DNA from: Trogon surrucura
Lineage: Eukaryota; Chordata; Aves; Trogoniformes; Trogonidae
NCBI GenBank assembly: GCA_020746105.1
Contig: CM036617.1
Span: 141,573,845 to 141,637,844, forward strand
Length of the DNA stretch: 64,000 nucleotides
Direction of reading: 5' to 3'
Both the position numbers and the translations under genes were made by a program. Positions 1 to 13,633 of the stretch are shown one piece after another. Numbering within the stretch: the first letter of the stretch is position 1; the number at the start of each line of letters is the position of its first letter. The notes beneath the pieces were generated by a model that was not told the origin of the DNA, searched no databases, and saw only the letters and a program-made list of their open reading frames with translations.

Positions 1-3000
1 AATTTTGTACTATGATCTGAGTTCAGGGTCACCTGTACTGTTGACACAGTAAGCACCTCGCTGGACTGAGAAACAAACAGCCAAGAGTGCCACAATATTT
101 GTGGTGTAAATCACAACGCGGAGCATTGCTGTTACTTCGGGAGGACTGCAGACTATTTTGGACTTAGGTAAATTACAACCGTGAACTTTTTGTGTGCCAA
201 CTAAAACAGCACGAAAATATATTCCCTGCGTGCCTAGCAGTTGCAAGGCTTTCACAAGAGAAAACGCAGAGATCTGACTATAAATAGCAACTTAACTAAA
301 ATTAGATAGAACTGGCAGGCTCTCGTCTATGAATGGGAGCACTGTTAATATGCTCATCAGGTACTGGAAGGGTTCCAAATCTGACAAGGCATGCTACGGC
401 GCAAACTTTCTCTGCCTGGAAAAACGAGCAGAAATGGCTGCATGAATAGGGCCGGGGATGTTTTCATAACTGGACAGTAATGTCAGAGACTGCTCGATGA
501 TGCTGGTTAAATTTAAAGAGAGTACTGCAAGTAGGGATATTTCTCTGTAGTGCTTATTGCATTGCTTTCTTTATGCTAACAGAAAGTGCCAGTAAATCTA
601 ATGAATAAAGAAATGAGGGAAATCATTTAGGGGGAAATTAATACCGAGACACTCAGTAAAGTTAAACCAAGCCGGACAGCAGTGTAGATTTATAGTACGT
701 AACTGCTTTTGGATGTTTTCATTCCAAAATGTTTAAGGCTTCTCTACACTCTTACGTGATGAAGTTACTGAACAGCGAATAAAAATATGAATCAATGGCA
801 CATCAGGTACTCAGTATTAATCTGCTGCCTTTCCCTGTTATGGAAACACCCAAAATGCTATTTGGCTTTCTCCATTTCAGAATAGGCCCTATAGCATACA
901 AAGTGCCATTATAGTCTTCAACTTCAACTGCACAGATGATATATCCTCACCTCCTTTCTACGCATAGCACCATTGAAATACAATTGCTTCTGCACCTGCT
1001 ATCAATCATCCTACACTTCCATATATACCTTTTATTTTCCCCTAAAAAAATTACGTTACCTCATACAAAGGCACCTTGAGGGCACTCTGTGTTTCCACAA
1101 GGGACGTCAGAGCAAAGTAGTTGATGAATTGTGAATTTACACGGAGCTAATTGTACAGTGTCTCTCCATGTTGATAAACCATTAGTTCACCTCACTTTAA
1201 TTCATTTTGAGCATGAATTAAGCTAAAGTAATTAGGGCCAGCTGACTCCTAAATGAGTGTCCATAGAGAAATTATATGTGCTCAAGTTATATTCACTTTA
1301 AATTCACATCTTTTCTTGTTAATTTACTTTGACACCCTGTGTAGGACAAGCCATTGGGTACCTTGGGCTCATGCCAAAGCACCTTGAAGATGGGGAAGGA
1401 GATTTTGAATTAGTCTCAACAGATAAAAGAAAAATCTGATTCTCAGGGGCTTCAAGATGAAATGTATTACGGATTTTTTTCTATTAAATAGAAAACATGT
1501 AAATGGCTCAAATATAAAAGGATATTTAAATGTAACTATGATAATTCAACTTTGTAAATGAAAACCACAAAAACTAAACAAGACAGTACTTGATCTATGC
1601 CCTTCAAAAATCAGTGCTTGTCAGCCATAAAAAACTACAAGCTCACCCCTATTATGTCCCAATTAATCTCATCATTTTTATGGACTAAAACATTTGCTAT
1701 CACAGCTGCTTGTACAGAAATCATATCTTCATATAGCTGTATCAACTTGATTTTAATGTACAGAATTATTTAAGTCATATGCAATTTCATTTTCACTCTG
1801 GCTTCAGGAAATAAACGTAAGTTATTCTAACTCCATCTGAAAAAAATAATGACCCTTTGAAACTACTGTTGTCCCAGTGTGCAGATTTGCCACTATCACA
1901 TTAAAAAGACCATAGCAGTAGTCTGAAGTCTTCACAAAGCAGTAATAAAAAATAGATTTAACTTTAGCTTGCACGTAGTGTGTTTGGCTGAGGACAAAGT
2001 TTGTGTAAACCAGTATTGGAAATTTAATCGTACAGGCGTTAAAACCGAGACTGTTGTTTCTCATGGAAGGATTTCAATATTTGGATTAACCACTTGATTA
2101 GAAAGGTTATGACCTTTGTTTATGGAATAGCTTCTGTATTTTTAGCCCAATAGGAATGAAAGCTTTGGTGTACAGAGTGGTGATAGTGAAGTATGTATTT
2201 TCACTGAGGAAATGTTATGCGTCAGCTGAGAAGGAATGAAGTTGAGTGAGAATCCCAATTTATCTGTTGAATAAACATGTGTGTGTGGAGGGAAAACAAC
2301 AAAAATGACAAACTTACCCAAAACTTCTTATATAAAGATATAAAACCTGTTAGAATATTGCCACGTTTCTTTTAGAAAACCTCTTTTTGGAAGACTTCTT
2401 CTTAAATAGAGTAATAAATGCTGAAGATTTGAGAGTAAATGTTTCAGAAGCAAAAATATCCTGAATTCTGAACTGGGATCTCCGTCGAAAAGATAATCAA
2501 ACAAAAGCTAACAAAACAGCTAATGACAGTTCAGGCTCCACTTCACAATCCCAGCTTAGTCTATGACCACTTTTCTCCCCACTTTCCAACTCTCTCACTT
2601 TTTGCACAGTGTGCTTTACAGTTATCCGTCAGATAGCTGCCACTAGAGGTCAGATGTTTATCATCTCTTTAGTGTCATTAATAACCATTAGAGCTGCACA
2701 GTTTGAAAATAACTTCACTGCAAACTGCCTAAAATTATTCTCTTGATTATTTATTTATATGTAGATATAATTACAAACAGGACTGACATACTTTAGAAAC
2801 AAGAACATTTAACATTTAGTTAGAATTTTCTTTAAGAAATTTGCAGAGTTTGATTTTGGTTGCAAGGCCATGTGTGTGATTTGTGCCTATCTCAGTTTGA
2901 TATCCTCAAAAAACCAGACTAACCTAAACTATTATTTTAGCAGTCTCCCTAGAACTGCCACTAGGTAAAATTTTATGGGGGGTGCCGCAGTGTACTATGT

Positions 3001-6000
3001 TATAAACACGAAATTTCCCAACGTGCAAGTAAATGTTCCTTGATTTGAGTTATTGCTGTACCAAAAATAAGACAACCTATAGTTTGCACATTAGTAATTG
3101 TGATGAAAATAATTGTAAGATGCAGGATTTGTACTTTTTTTATCATCTACAGCAGGCTTTTTACAATAATTTGTACCAGCCCAAAGCAGTTGGATATACT
3201 TCTCATTTGGTGACGGATACTCCCATCCCTTGCATATAGACTGGGATCTGGTGGATGTGGACCTAGTGACTTAGACCCCGCAGTCTGACTTAAATCAAAA
3301 TTGCCAGAGGGATATTAGATTCAAAGAAATCAAGTCCTCACAAACTATGCGAAATTTGGCAACTGAATAGTCAAAAGCAGCACAGATGAGTCTGCACGTA
3401 GTGATGTGGTCTCTTACCACTGCAAAAGCAAGTTGCCAGCTCGGCAGGCAGCGCAAGCATAGGAACAAACCAGCTATTTTGTCCCAAAATGAGGGGTATT
3501 GGAGAAGAACCATTTGGTATAGGCCTGAAAACAGAGGACACGGAGCTAAAGGAGTAAGGGGAGAAGAGGTGGCTCGCTGATGTTCCCATCACATGCAATT
3601 AACAGGCAATCAGGCTTTGCTCCCTTTCTGGCACACATACAATGTGTATATGTATAGAAATAGTTCTACTGAAGTAAGGCCTTAATTTTTCCAGCTTGCT
3701 CTCAAGCATCTCATGAACTACACAAGTAGTAATTCATTGTATAAAAATACAATGAATGTTAGAAGTTTATTTGGCTTGGTCTTTCCCAATGAGCACAGTG
3801 AATATTCATACAGACTGATATGAACAGAACAATCATTCCAGGTCCAAATATATAACCTTTCTGCAGATTATGAATACTTACATATTTTTATACAGGATCA
3901 TAACATAATGATTTGCTGAGCAAGGCTCAGGAGCGCCGAAGAAAAATCAAGAACTTAATTCATTAAAATGAGACATTACTTAGAACAATTAATTAAAACA
4001 GCATGAGGTGGTGACATCGCTGCAATCGTACCGGGCTCTGCAGAGCTCCACCTATTGCTATTGCACTCCCAACACCAGGTCTCCATAGGGATACTCATTA
4101 AAACATCTTGTGGTGATGCCGTCCATAGGCCAGTGGCACATGATAGCCTGTGCAACAGGTATTTAGCAAGCAGCCTACAGTCACTTGGGAACATGTGCAG
4201 ACTCCATCCAGCCAATTAATGGTCAGTCTTAAAGGGCCAAAACAGCTCAGCAAAAGGAAAGAAACTCCTCCCTCATGAAACTATTCTCATGGCATGCCCC
4301 TGCTCCACACATCTAAGCCAGAGCCGGGATTTTTGCTTTTTACAGAAGAGATAAAAAATCCCATCGTTGCTATCCTTCCTTTGTTAAATAAAACAGCTGG
4401 GTTCAATATTTCGCCAGAAACCAGGCAGTAATAAAAAGAGAGCTCTAGGCTATCTGGATGCAGCCCTTTGGAAGTGTGCTAATGGCTTCGCTGCCATTCC
4501 AGCACTTTAAACTTCTGGTTTTGCTAGCATTTCATTGGAGACTCTTTTTCCTAGGAAAATCCAGCTTCTCTTTAAACTGCATTCCACCTGATAAGCAGAA
4601 TATCTCCTGTAAACTGCACAGAGATGACCTTCAAAGGTTTACTTTTTCCTTCCAGACCTCTTTCCGAATGGAGTAAATTCTCTTACACAGATTTCTGTGG
4701 TGGGAACTGCAATCATTATATATGTCCCAGAGCACAGCCTTTTAGTCATTGTCATCATTATGTTTTAAAAATATTTTCTGGGTGTGTTTGAAATACATAA
4801 TTTGAATTTGGGATGCATTCTGTACTTCCATGCAAAATTGCAGGGGGACCTTCCAGATCTATCTATCTTATGATCCAGGAAAGCGCGCTGTAGGCTCAGA
4901 ACATCTTTCAGGATCAGGCCCAATATGAAAAACTGCAAACTATTGTTACTTTTTTTTTATGCTACAAAAATCTCTTTGATGATGTCAGAAGAACAAATAA
5001 AAATCATGAAACTTGGAGTATCCATCAGACGGATTAGGAATAGGGAAGAACTGTGTTTATTTGGGGGGGAGGGTTTGTAGCAGAAGTAAGTCTTTTTGCC
5101 CTTGTTCAAAGAACAAATTGGATATAAGTAGCAAAATAGAAAAAGGGTGCAAGCTGGTTTACATTCAGGTTTTTTCTAGTCTCTCCACTTTATTTTTAAT
5201 AAGGATTGGTGCAACGCAATCACCAGTACAGAAGTCCGCAGTTACTCAATGTCCGTTTACTTCATGCAAATATTTTTGTTATGATAGAATCATTATTTTA
5301 GAGGATGTCATAATTGTCCTGTTACTATTTTAAACCAGCTGCTGGAAATGTGAAACTATTCACAGGCTGTAGAATATGACTTTATGGTTTCCTAAAACTG
5401 GATTTAGGGTTTACTGTAGTGGTTTTGACAGCTCAGATTCTGCTGTCTGTGCCATAAAGCTTTGTCTGCTTCTGAGAAAGTACTCAGAAGAGGGACTACA
5501 ATGCTTTGATCCTATCAGAGAGTAATATAAACAGAAAATGTTTCATTTCTAGGTTTAAATAATTTCAGGGGGGCTATTCTTTGCTATTTGTATACACAAA
5601 ATAAATAAAAAAAAATTAGGGAAAATCACCTGTTTGTGTTCTTGTAATGGTGTAAGACATATGCAGTGAGAAATATTTTTTTTTCAGAGAAAACTGGTTC
5701 TAATGAATCTAAAAATCATGGTGTGCTTTCCAGCAAATGTGAATGGAAGTTTGGTAGGTAGGCGCTCCTCTTGTTTTTTGTGCAGGTGGTGCTTTGGAAA
5801 AGTCATGTAAACATGTTGAATGTTAAAAGGTCATTCTAAAATATCAACTGTTATATCAAACTCCCACAAATTTGTCATCAGGCCTGACATCTCTACATTA
5901 CATACTATGCATGGCTTTTACTGATTTTTCAAAAGTAATAAATTTTCCTGGCTTCAGAAGCACTTTGGTGTCTCCTGATAGCAAGAAATGCTTATCCTCA

Positions 6001-9000
6001 TGGACAACTTTTCCATCAGCTTCTTAACAGCACCAACATCTTCCCTGTATCCAAGAAGACCAGGAAGTAAAAGTCCCTTTTCTTTCTGTACTATGAGCTT
6101 GGCAAAAAGCCACCTCAGTTACGGTGCCAGGACAGTAACAATACAGAGAAGAACATGAAAGAACTGCAGTTGGTGTGCCATAGTTAATCACAGTCCATGT
6201 GATAGACAAGCGTGACAAATTCAACTGGAAAGAGGCGTACCTAGAAGTTGTGAGCTTCTAGAAAGCAGCAGAAGGTAAAGCCTAGTGAACATCAAGTAAA
6301 GAGAAGCTCTATACCCTAGTTAACAGAATATTTGTAGCTCCTGGTTTGTGCAGCTGCTGGGTGCTGTGGAGAGTAGGGCAGTGTGTGAACTGCAGTATGT
6401 TACAGTATGGGTTCCTGCAGGGTGCTTATAGATGTAACTTCCATTTGGGCTCTAGGGCCAAAAAACATGCTTACGGACCCACTGGGCCTTCAACGTGCAC
6501 CATCTCATGTGAGGTCTGAGGACATATTTTGCCTGAGCAAAAGGCAAAAGTTGTGGGTTTTTTTTTTGTTATTGTTTGTGTCTTTTTTTTTTAATTATTC
6601 CATGTATTCAGTCCCCGTAAAACCTGCAGTAGCTGAACTGACTTTGACTAATATTTAGAAGAAAGACTCGAACAATTTGTGAGTACAACCTGTCAGCGTT
6701 CTCGGTGAGCTCTGCTATTTTCTGCAGGACTGAATTCTTAAAAGAGAGTTTATGATGACTCTACACTGACGATACACTTATGAGTGTGGGCAGTGAAAGG
6801 TTTCTGTGCATGCTGCAAACAGGAGGAATAACTTTACTAACACTGGATGACTGTCTTTTGTAAAATTAAGCCATTGCAGATAGTTATTATTTTATCCTTT
6901 TTACTGAAAAGCAATGCTTTTTAAATCCATTTGAAGCTAGAAAGGTTAGTATAAAGCAGTGTATTGTCTGCTCCTGCCTTCTTTCTATAAGTTCTGGCAC
7001 CAGTTTTGGGGAGCATGTTTTTAAAAGTTGAGTACATGCAAGAAATATATGCATCCATATACGTTACTACCCCTGAGGCAGGGGTTGTAACTTTGCTATA
7101 GAGTCTGCATGAGAACTGACCTCCCATCAGCTGTCTTACAGGCTGTGGTGTTGCTGAGTTGGCCACTGATACGCTTTGGTAATGATATGAGAGGAAGATG
7201 AGAAGTAATTTTTTGTGTTTTTTTTTGAATAACTTCCTGGTTTATCTCCCTTCTACACCGGTGAATTTGGCAAGGCAAAAATAATCACAACACTTTTATC
7301 TCATGAAACCCACGAAAAAAAAAGAGATAAACCCCAGTATTTTGCTCAGGTGCTCACAGAGAATGGGTTGGACAAGTTGCATATGGTCCTAGTAGAGACA
7401 AAAGGGCAGAAATGCTGATAGCCGTCCTGCCTGCAGGATCCACTGAAAGTTCTTCACTGTCAACAAAGTTCAGTTTGAAGGTCTCCATTTCTTTCCTCTA
7501 TGATATTTCTGCATCTGGTATATCTCAGCAGTACATTCTTTTCCTTTTTCTTATTTCAGCTTTCCCACTCCCTAGCCTCAACCTGAGTATCATCCGTAAA
7601 GTCAATGAAGCATGCTAAGTCCAAAGTGGCATTAACAAAACATACGTGACACGTCAAGCTTTTATCGTGACCTTTATTGTGACCCCTGTGTTCCTCCACT
7701 CTTCCTGGGTGTTATCTCCTGCTGCAGCACATGCTCCTCCGGGAGGAACTATCCCTTTATTTGCTGTAAGGCACTCTGCTCTCCCGTGACGAACAAAAAA
7801 TAACAACGGTGGGTTACAGTATGCACGGCATGAAGGACGAGCCTGCCAAGAACGAAGGCTTGATCCTTGCGTTCCACAAAAAGAACGGCTCAGTGTATTT
7901 AGCACATTGCTCCAAGTGATTAATGCGGTGAAAAAAGGGGGTGGGTTTTTTCCCTAAGGCACATGAAACTTTTTTTTAAAGTAAGTTTTAATTCTGCTGG
8001 AGCAATAAAGCCTTACAACCGAATTACCTAATTTTTATGAGCCCTGTGATGACTTGTGATCAGGAACGGAAAAACAATATAGAATAGTAGACTACCATAT
8101 CAAACATATTTGCTCAATAATCTTTTCAGTATCCAGGAGATTATCGGAAACCCTGTATCAGGTACAGGCTGCTCTGGGTATAGTCTGTTGTTTCTTGCTG
8201 GAACAGTATGCAGTTCAGCTATCCAAATTCAGAAAGCTGCAAGCAGGGGTATATTGTAAAAAGTATTTGGCATAGATTTTCATGTGTTTGTATTATCCAA
8301 CTTCTCTTTTAATGTTGGGTTTGTTCCTTCAGCATGGAGTAACTCTACCTGGAGGCAAATTAGTGAACAGCCTTGCCGGACTCAGGCCTGTTGGACACTC
8401 TTTAATGTTGTTTACAGAAGAGAAAAGCAGGGTCACCATATTAGCAACCAAATGCAAAACTGATTTCAAAGTACATTCTCTGGTAGTACAATACGCGTCT
8501 TTCAAATTTATGGACTTGAGTAGACATCTGAGAAAACCATGAAATCAGCCATAATTTATCCAAAGGTAGTCTGAATTTCATGAACCACAGGGACAAATAA
8601 AATCTGAATACCTTCCAGAACAAAATACTGTAGCTAGGTCTCAAAGGTAACTAAAATATGACTAGATTAATTTAACAGCTGTAGGTGTATTTCCAAATCA
8701 AAGCATCATTAGTATAATATTTATACCAGCTGTAAATTTTCTGTTTCTGGAGTGAAAAAAAAAAAAAAGTAAGAGCTAAAAACAGAAAAACAACTTTGAA
8801 AAAGGTTAGATGTTCCAACTGAGCTCTTCTAGGAAATTGAGACTTTAAAAAAAATCAGCATTGTATTAATATTTTATTTTTAATCACATGTTCATTGAGT
8901 TTGGATTAAGTACATTTTGACACCATTTTGATTTTTAAAAATGTATAGTTTGCCCTTATTTGCCTAGTGATACATGTTTTCCTGTATATAGTTCATGGGA

Positions 9001-9216
9001 TTGACATTACGCTAATCACTTATTCAAGTCTTTGTCTTTTCTTAAAGAGCAAATGAAAGTTGTTAACTCTTTTAGGATCTTCAGCTATGTATAGGCAAAG
9101 ACCACTCTACAAAATTAAGTGAAATGGTACAATTTGGGCCAAAGAACTGGATACTCAGGTAAACAGGAGCAAGAATTCTAGCACAACTGTGTTCATAGCA
9201 GTAAATGAAGACTAAT
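1..9216. other. upstream intergenic DNA, no gene seen
   Basis: AT-rich non-coding sequence. Open frames here are short (under 110 codons), show no recognisable protein motif and lack a consistent pattern of splice sites around them. I saw no tRNA-like A and B boxes and no recognisable mobile element. A block at 1145-1235 is rich in TAAT cores, which could be homeodomain sites. In vertebrates the DNA upstream of PPARA carries WNT7B and the let-7a-3/let-7b host locus, but I found no let-7 mature sequence here on reading either strand. Confidence 0.6.
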
Positions 9217-9296
9217 AAAAAAAAAAAAAAAAGTTTGCAAAAGAAATACATTGCAATACATTGCAAATACATGCAAACAAAAGTTTGCAAAAGAAC
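9217..9296. repeat. A16 tract followed by a short direct repeat
   Basis: Sixteen consecutive A residues (9217-9232) run into the 15-mer AAGTTTGCAAAAGAA at 9231-9245. The same 15-mer recurs at 9281-9295, a spacing of 50 bases. The DNA between them is built from variants of TTGCAATACA and ATGCAAA. This looks like a local slippage duplication in AT-rich DNA. It could also be the degraded tail of an old retroposon, but no element body is visible. Confidence 0.6.
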
Positions 9297-12200
9297 TGAT
9301 ACAAAGTCCCCAGAAAAGGATAGTGGGTGCTTGCTAAAAGGGACATTGCCCCAGTCAAGGGATTTAAAGATGGGGGAAACTAAAGAGGAATAAAACTAAT
9401 ATTGGTGCTATGGGAAACCAAATGACCCAGTAGTGATTTCAATCATTCCTTGATCTACTCTTAAATATCCCAAGTGAATAGCTTTTACCACCTTCTTCCA
9501 AGGTGTGGTTTGAAAAACAACTGAACTAACGTAATACCTTATGGCTGCAAGATCTGGCTTCCCCCTGCCCTCTTCTGAGGTTCTCTCCTCACCCTTGTGC
9601 CCGCTCTGGTGTTCGCTGGCTCCCAGCTGAGTCAACTCAACTCACCTCACTGACACGCAGAAAACTATCCAGGCTCTTTGGCAGCTTAGTGAGTCGAAAT
9701 TTAAGTAACTAAGGGGTTTGAAAACTACCAAAGCTCAAAGAAGGTAAATGGTGGAGCCCGTGCTTGAAGAAAGGGGTAGGAGGAAGGAATGAGATTTTCT
9801 GTTCTCAGCAGTGCTGAGCAGATATATCGACATTATCCCAAAAGACTACTCTGCTGCCAGAACACCATGAAATAGAGTTCTGTAGCCTGCAACACCTTGG
9901 TTTGAAGATTTCTTCCTGACTGAGCTTCCACGCCTAAAATTAGCCTATGGCATCACCCTTAATAAGAAAAAAGATACCTTTTTAGTTTATGTTGTAATTA
10001 GAGCTTTACTGGGTCAAAAAAAAAGGAAGAAAAAAAAAAGGCTTGAGTTTATTTTTACTTACATCAAAACACTTGTCTTAGAGCACAGTAATATGTAATA
10101 GTTAATCTAACTGTAAAATCTGAAGTGGAGAGGCAGCACTTGTAATTCTACCACCAGGTAATTAGGTGATGTCAGCACACTCACACCCTTGGTTAATCCA
10201 GCCTCATTTACTCTTTAATAACATAACAGTGCCTTGCCTTCACCCCATATTTTCAGTGGCACGGGTAGCTCGCTCTGTGCATGTTGCATTAAAGTCTTTT
10301 TGTGCGTGTCTGTGCGTGCGCATGTGTGACAACAAACCTGCTGACATGCGGAAGACTGACAAGGCACTTTTATCTTTTACAGACCTTCAGCAGGTAAACT
10401 CCCAGAATGTAAACATTTCAAGATGAGACACACAGGTTAGGTATACAGACAAGATTATTTTTGTCATAGATTAAATAGAAATGAATTGGAGTTATACTGA
10501 GCAATCGAATAAGTTTAAAAATCCCTGGACACTAAATAAACATTTGTAATGCTGGACCCTAGGTGAAACATAAAAAATATTTTGTGTTCTTTAGCAAACA
10601 TTTGCAGAGGTACACACAGATGAATTAGATAATCAAAGGAAATGGAATCAGGTAGCATGAGTCGAATTGGATGCAAAACTCGTTGATATAGCTCTAATTA
10701 AATACTCTTGTATGGTGCTTCTCCTACTTAGCTGCTTTCGGAGCAGCAGGTGATCCACCTGGTGCATTTGCCAGTCCTGTCCTTGGTGTTTCCCAGTGGC
10801 TTGGGAGCCCTGGGAGTCTCCAACTCGGGCTGTCGAAACAGGGAACCCAGACAACAAGTGTATGCGAATGCTGAGAGGTAGACAGCCGGCAGGAGACCAG
10901 CTATTGAGTATTTGCTGCTTTACGTTCAAACATTACAAATTTTGTCTGCCAGTTTCTAGAGCCAAACATAGCTCAAGCCACGAAGAGGAGGTAAAAAGGG
11001 AGAAAGGGAGTTACAGTATTATATGCAAAATAATATACTGTTTAAAAAAAAATAAATTAGGGAAGCCCTTTAAAATAAACTAGTTTAAAACTAAACATCT
11101 GATGACACTAGTATGCAGAAAAGCAAACTTCAAACGCCTGCTGCTCATAGAAGTCCTTGCTGTTGCCTTTTTTAAACGATATATACAGATTTTTATTCTG
11201 GTTCTTGCTGCATTCAGAGTGAGTAAATGATCTGAGAAAAGGTTTCTTTGTGTGTGTGTTTTTTTTTTTTAACTGGCAAAACATTAGCTCAGGGATTATT
11301 ATGAGGGGAAAAAATGAAAAAGTATGGAAAATATGCTGAATATTGCAAATATCATAGAAAAGCTTTGCAAAACATGCTGGATTTGCATCCAGCTCTGAAC
11401 GCAACAATTTTTATTTCTTGCAAGTTCAGTGCTGAATTATTTCCATGAGGTTTCCAAAAGTGAATGGAGCATTTCAGGCACAGTTTCACTAAAGGAAGAT
11501 GGGTCTAGCTGCACAAGGATCTGTCATGTGCGATTTTGTTTACTTGTGCCTGTTTGCTAACCTCCAACTTCAGTGAGTCACAGTATTTTTACCACCACGC
11601 TATCCATTCCATAGGCTTTAACACACTCCTCCACTTAATTATTAACAAAGTCCAAAGGCATCCACCCCTCTCCCACACAGATCTTCCAGCTAAACACAGT
11701 CCTGAGACCTCTTCTTATTTAAAATTGCGCTTTACGGTTTGGATAAATACAGTGCTAGTAGCTGATGCTTTTCTGTTGCTTAAATGACGTCCTTGCCCAC
11801 TTCTCCAAGCTCAGAAGCTTTCAGTGTTACGGCTCCTGCCATCGCTTACATTCCTCATGTCCAAACAACCGGGACTTGCCCGTGCTCCAGTTCCACAGAC
11901 ACCTTCTGGCTTTGCTCCTCATGATCCAGCTGAAAATCACCTCCTTTCCAGAATTCCCTATAGACACCTTCTAACAAAAATAAGCCCTTTACTCTCTCTC
12001 CTTATCCCTCAGATCACCCGCTACAGCCATCTTCTCTGTTTCTTTGGTCAGGCTTGGCTGTGGTTTGATGCCAGGCTGATTTCAGAGGTAACGCAGATGG
12101 AAGGAATTCAGCCAGTGCTCCTTCAGCACAGCACAGCAACTCTCCAGGACGTGACGTGGGGGGCGGGGGGGGGAATGTTTGCTGTGATTTGGATCAGGAA

Positions 12201-13560
12201 ATCATTTTTTTTCCCCGATGTTCTTTTTTATTCTTTTTTTTTTTGTTCAGTGGAATGGGCCTCCTGATCTGGTTTACAGCACGGCCCCACAAAGAGCTCG
12301 AGTTGGGGAAATTGAGGAGTGGTGCAGTATTGCACAAGGATAAAAAAGGTGGAACTGGATGTTGGGATGTTTCTGAGGCCACAGGATCACAAAACTGGCC
12401 TTTCTGCTACTGGCCTGAGATGAGCCTTCCTCCAGTTCAAAACTGTAACAAGCTTGTTAAGATGTCTTATACCACCGTAAATCTGCATATACTTTCAAAT
12501 CTCATCTGACCTCCCTCCTCTATGTTATTTAACACCTTGCCTGCAAATTGTTTTATCAAACAATTCTAGAAGTACAATCTTGCTTTAAAAAAAGTATCTA
12601 TCTAGGACTTAGTTTTGAGCAGCTCCTAATCACACAGCGAGGCTGACCAGTGTAAAGAATAGTGAGAAATACTTGAATGAGAACATGGATGGTCAAACTG
12701 TGAAGAAAAACTGCTACTGTAAAGCATCAGCCCAACTATATGTGTATTGCTTTTATTTAAAATTCTGACTTGTAGATATGCAATGATTGAGGAAAGAGCC
12801 CAGAAGTAAAATATATGATTGTTCTACATACAAAGCAGTTCTAGTATACGCTCAATACATCAGTTGTGAATGCTAGAAAAGACAGGGTGTAGCATAAGTG
12901 GGCCTTAGTCATGGCCTGGAAACAGGGTAGGAAAACAATTTAAACTGAATAGTTACTCAGCTAATTGCTTTGAGTAACTCTCAGATTTACACACCCTAGA
13001 ACCCGAACTCAAACCTTTTACTTGATAGTATGAGGCAAATACTTGCCCTTTCTTCAGGGAGAAAGAAAAAATCTTAGTGACTTTCTAAAACTGCATTTTT
13101 AGTAGTAGAAGCACACAGGAAAAGAAACTTCTTGCATTAAGGATCTCGTAGGACTGCAAAACTGTGATTAGATGAGCTCTGAAAAATGCACTGGAGTGGA
13201 TACGAAGTTCCAGTGCTGCCCTGTGTGTAGCCTGCCTGCTTACCACGTGCTACTGTTCCAAAAGTAGTGTGCAACCTGTGCTTTCCCTTTAATTGCCTCA
13301 GTTAAAAAAAACCAACCAAACAAACAGAAAACAAACCAGCTTAGCTTTAAACTCACCTTCAAAAGCCACCAAACTTTGCACCAAAACACATATCCATGCA
13401 CATGATTCGCACTGACTTTCCTTGTGTGCTCTGCCAATAATACACCTTTTAAAAGCACTCTGCTTGCTAAACAAATGTGCTGGTACCTTTGGTGCATGAA
13501 AAGCTTTGTCTGAAGTGTACGTACTTACTGTGGAGGCAAACCCAACTTCAGATTTACCTT
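9297..13560. other. upstream intergenic DNA, no gene seen
   Basis: Non-coding sequence with short homopolymer runs (T10 near 11261, G8 near 12166, T11 near 12234). The open frame of 147 codons at 11824-12267 on the + strand has no motif I recognise, is rich in Leu, Pro and Phe in a low-complexity way, and is treated as chance. Confidence 0.55.
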
Positions 13561-13633
13561 CTGGGGGTTGGACTAGATGATCTTTCGAGGTCCCTTACAA
13601 CCCCTAACATTCTATGATGATTCTGTGATTCTG
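13561..13633 (+). mobile_element. CR1 LINE 3' end fragment, sense orientation
   Basis: The stretch has the characteristic CR1 3' terminus: a GGTTGGACTAGATGATCT core, then GAGGTCCCTTACAACCCC, then the terminal short repeats ATTCTATGATGATTCTGTGATTCTG-like at 13608-13633. CR1 is the dominant LINE of birds and other sauropsids and is usually 5'-truncated, as here. Only the last 70 or so bases remain recognisable, so no reverse transcriptase sequence survives. The subfamily cannot be assigned by eye. Confidence 0.85.
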
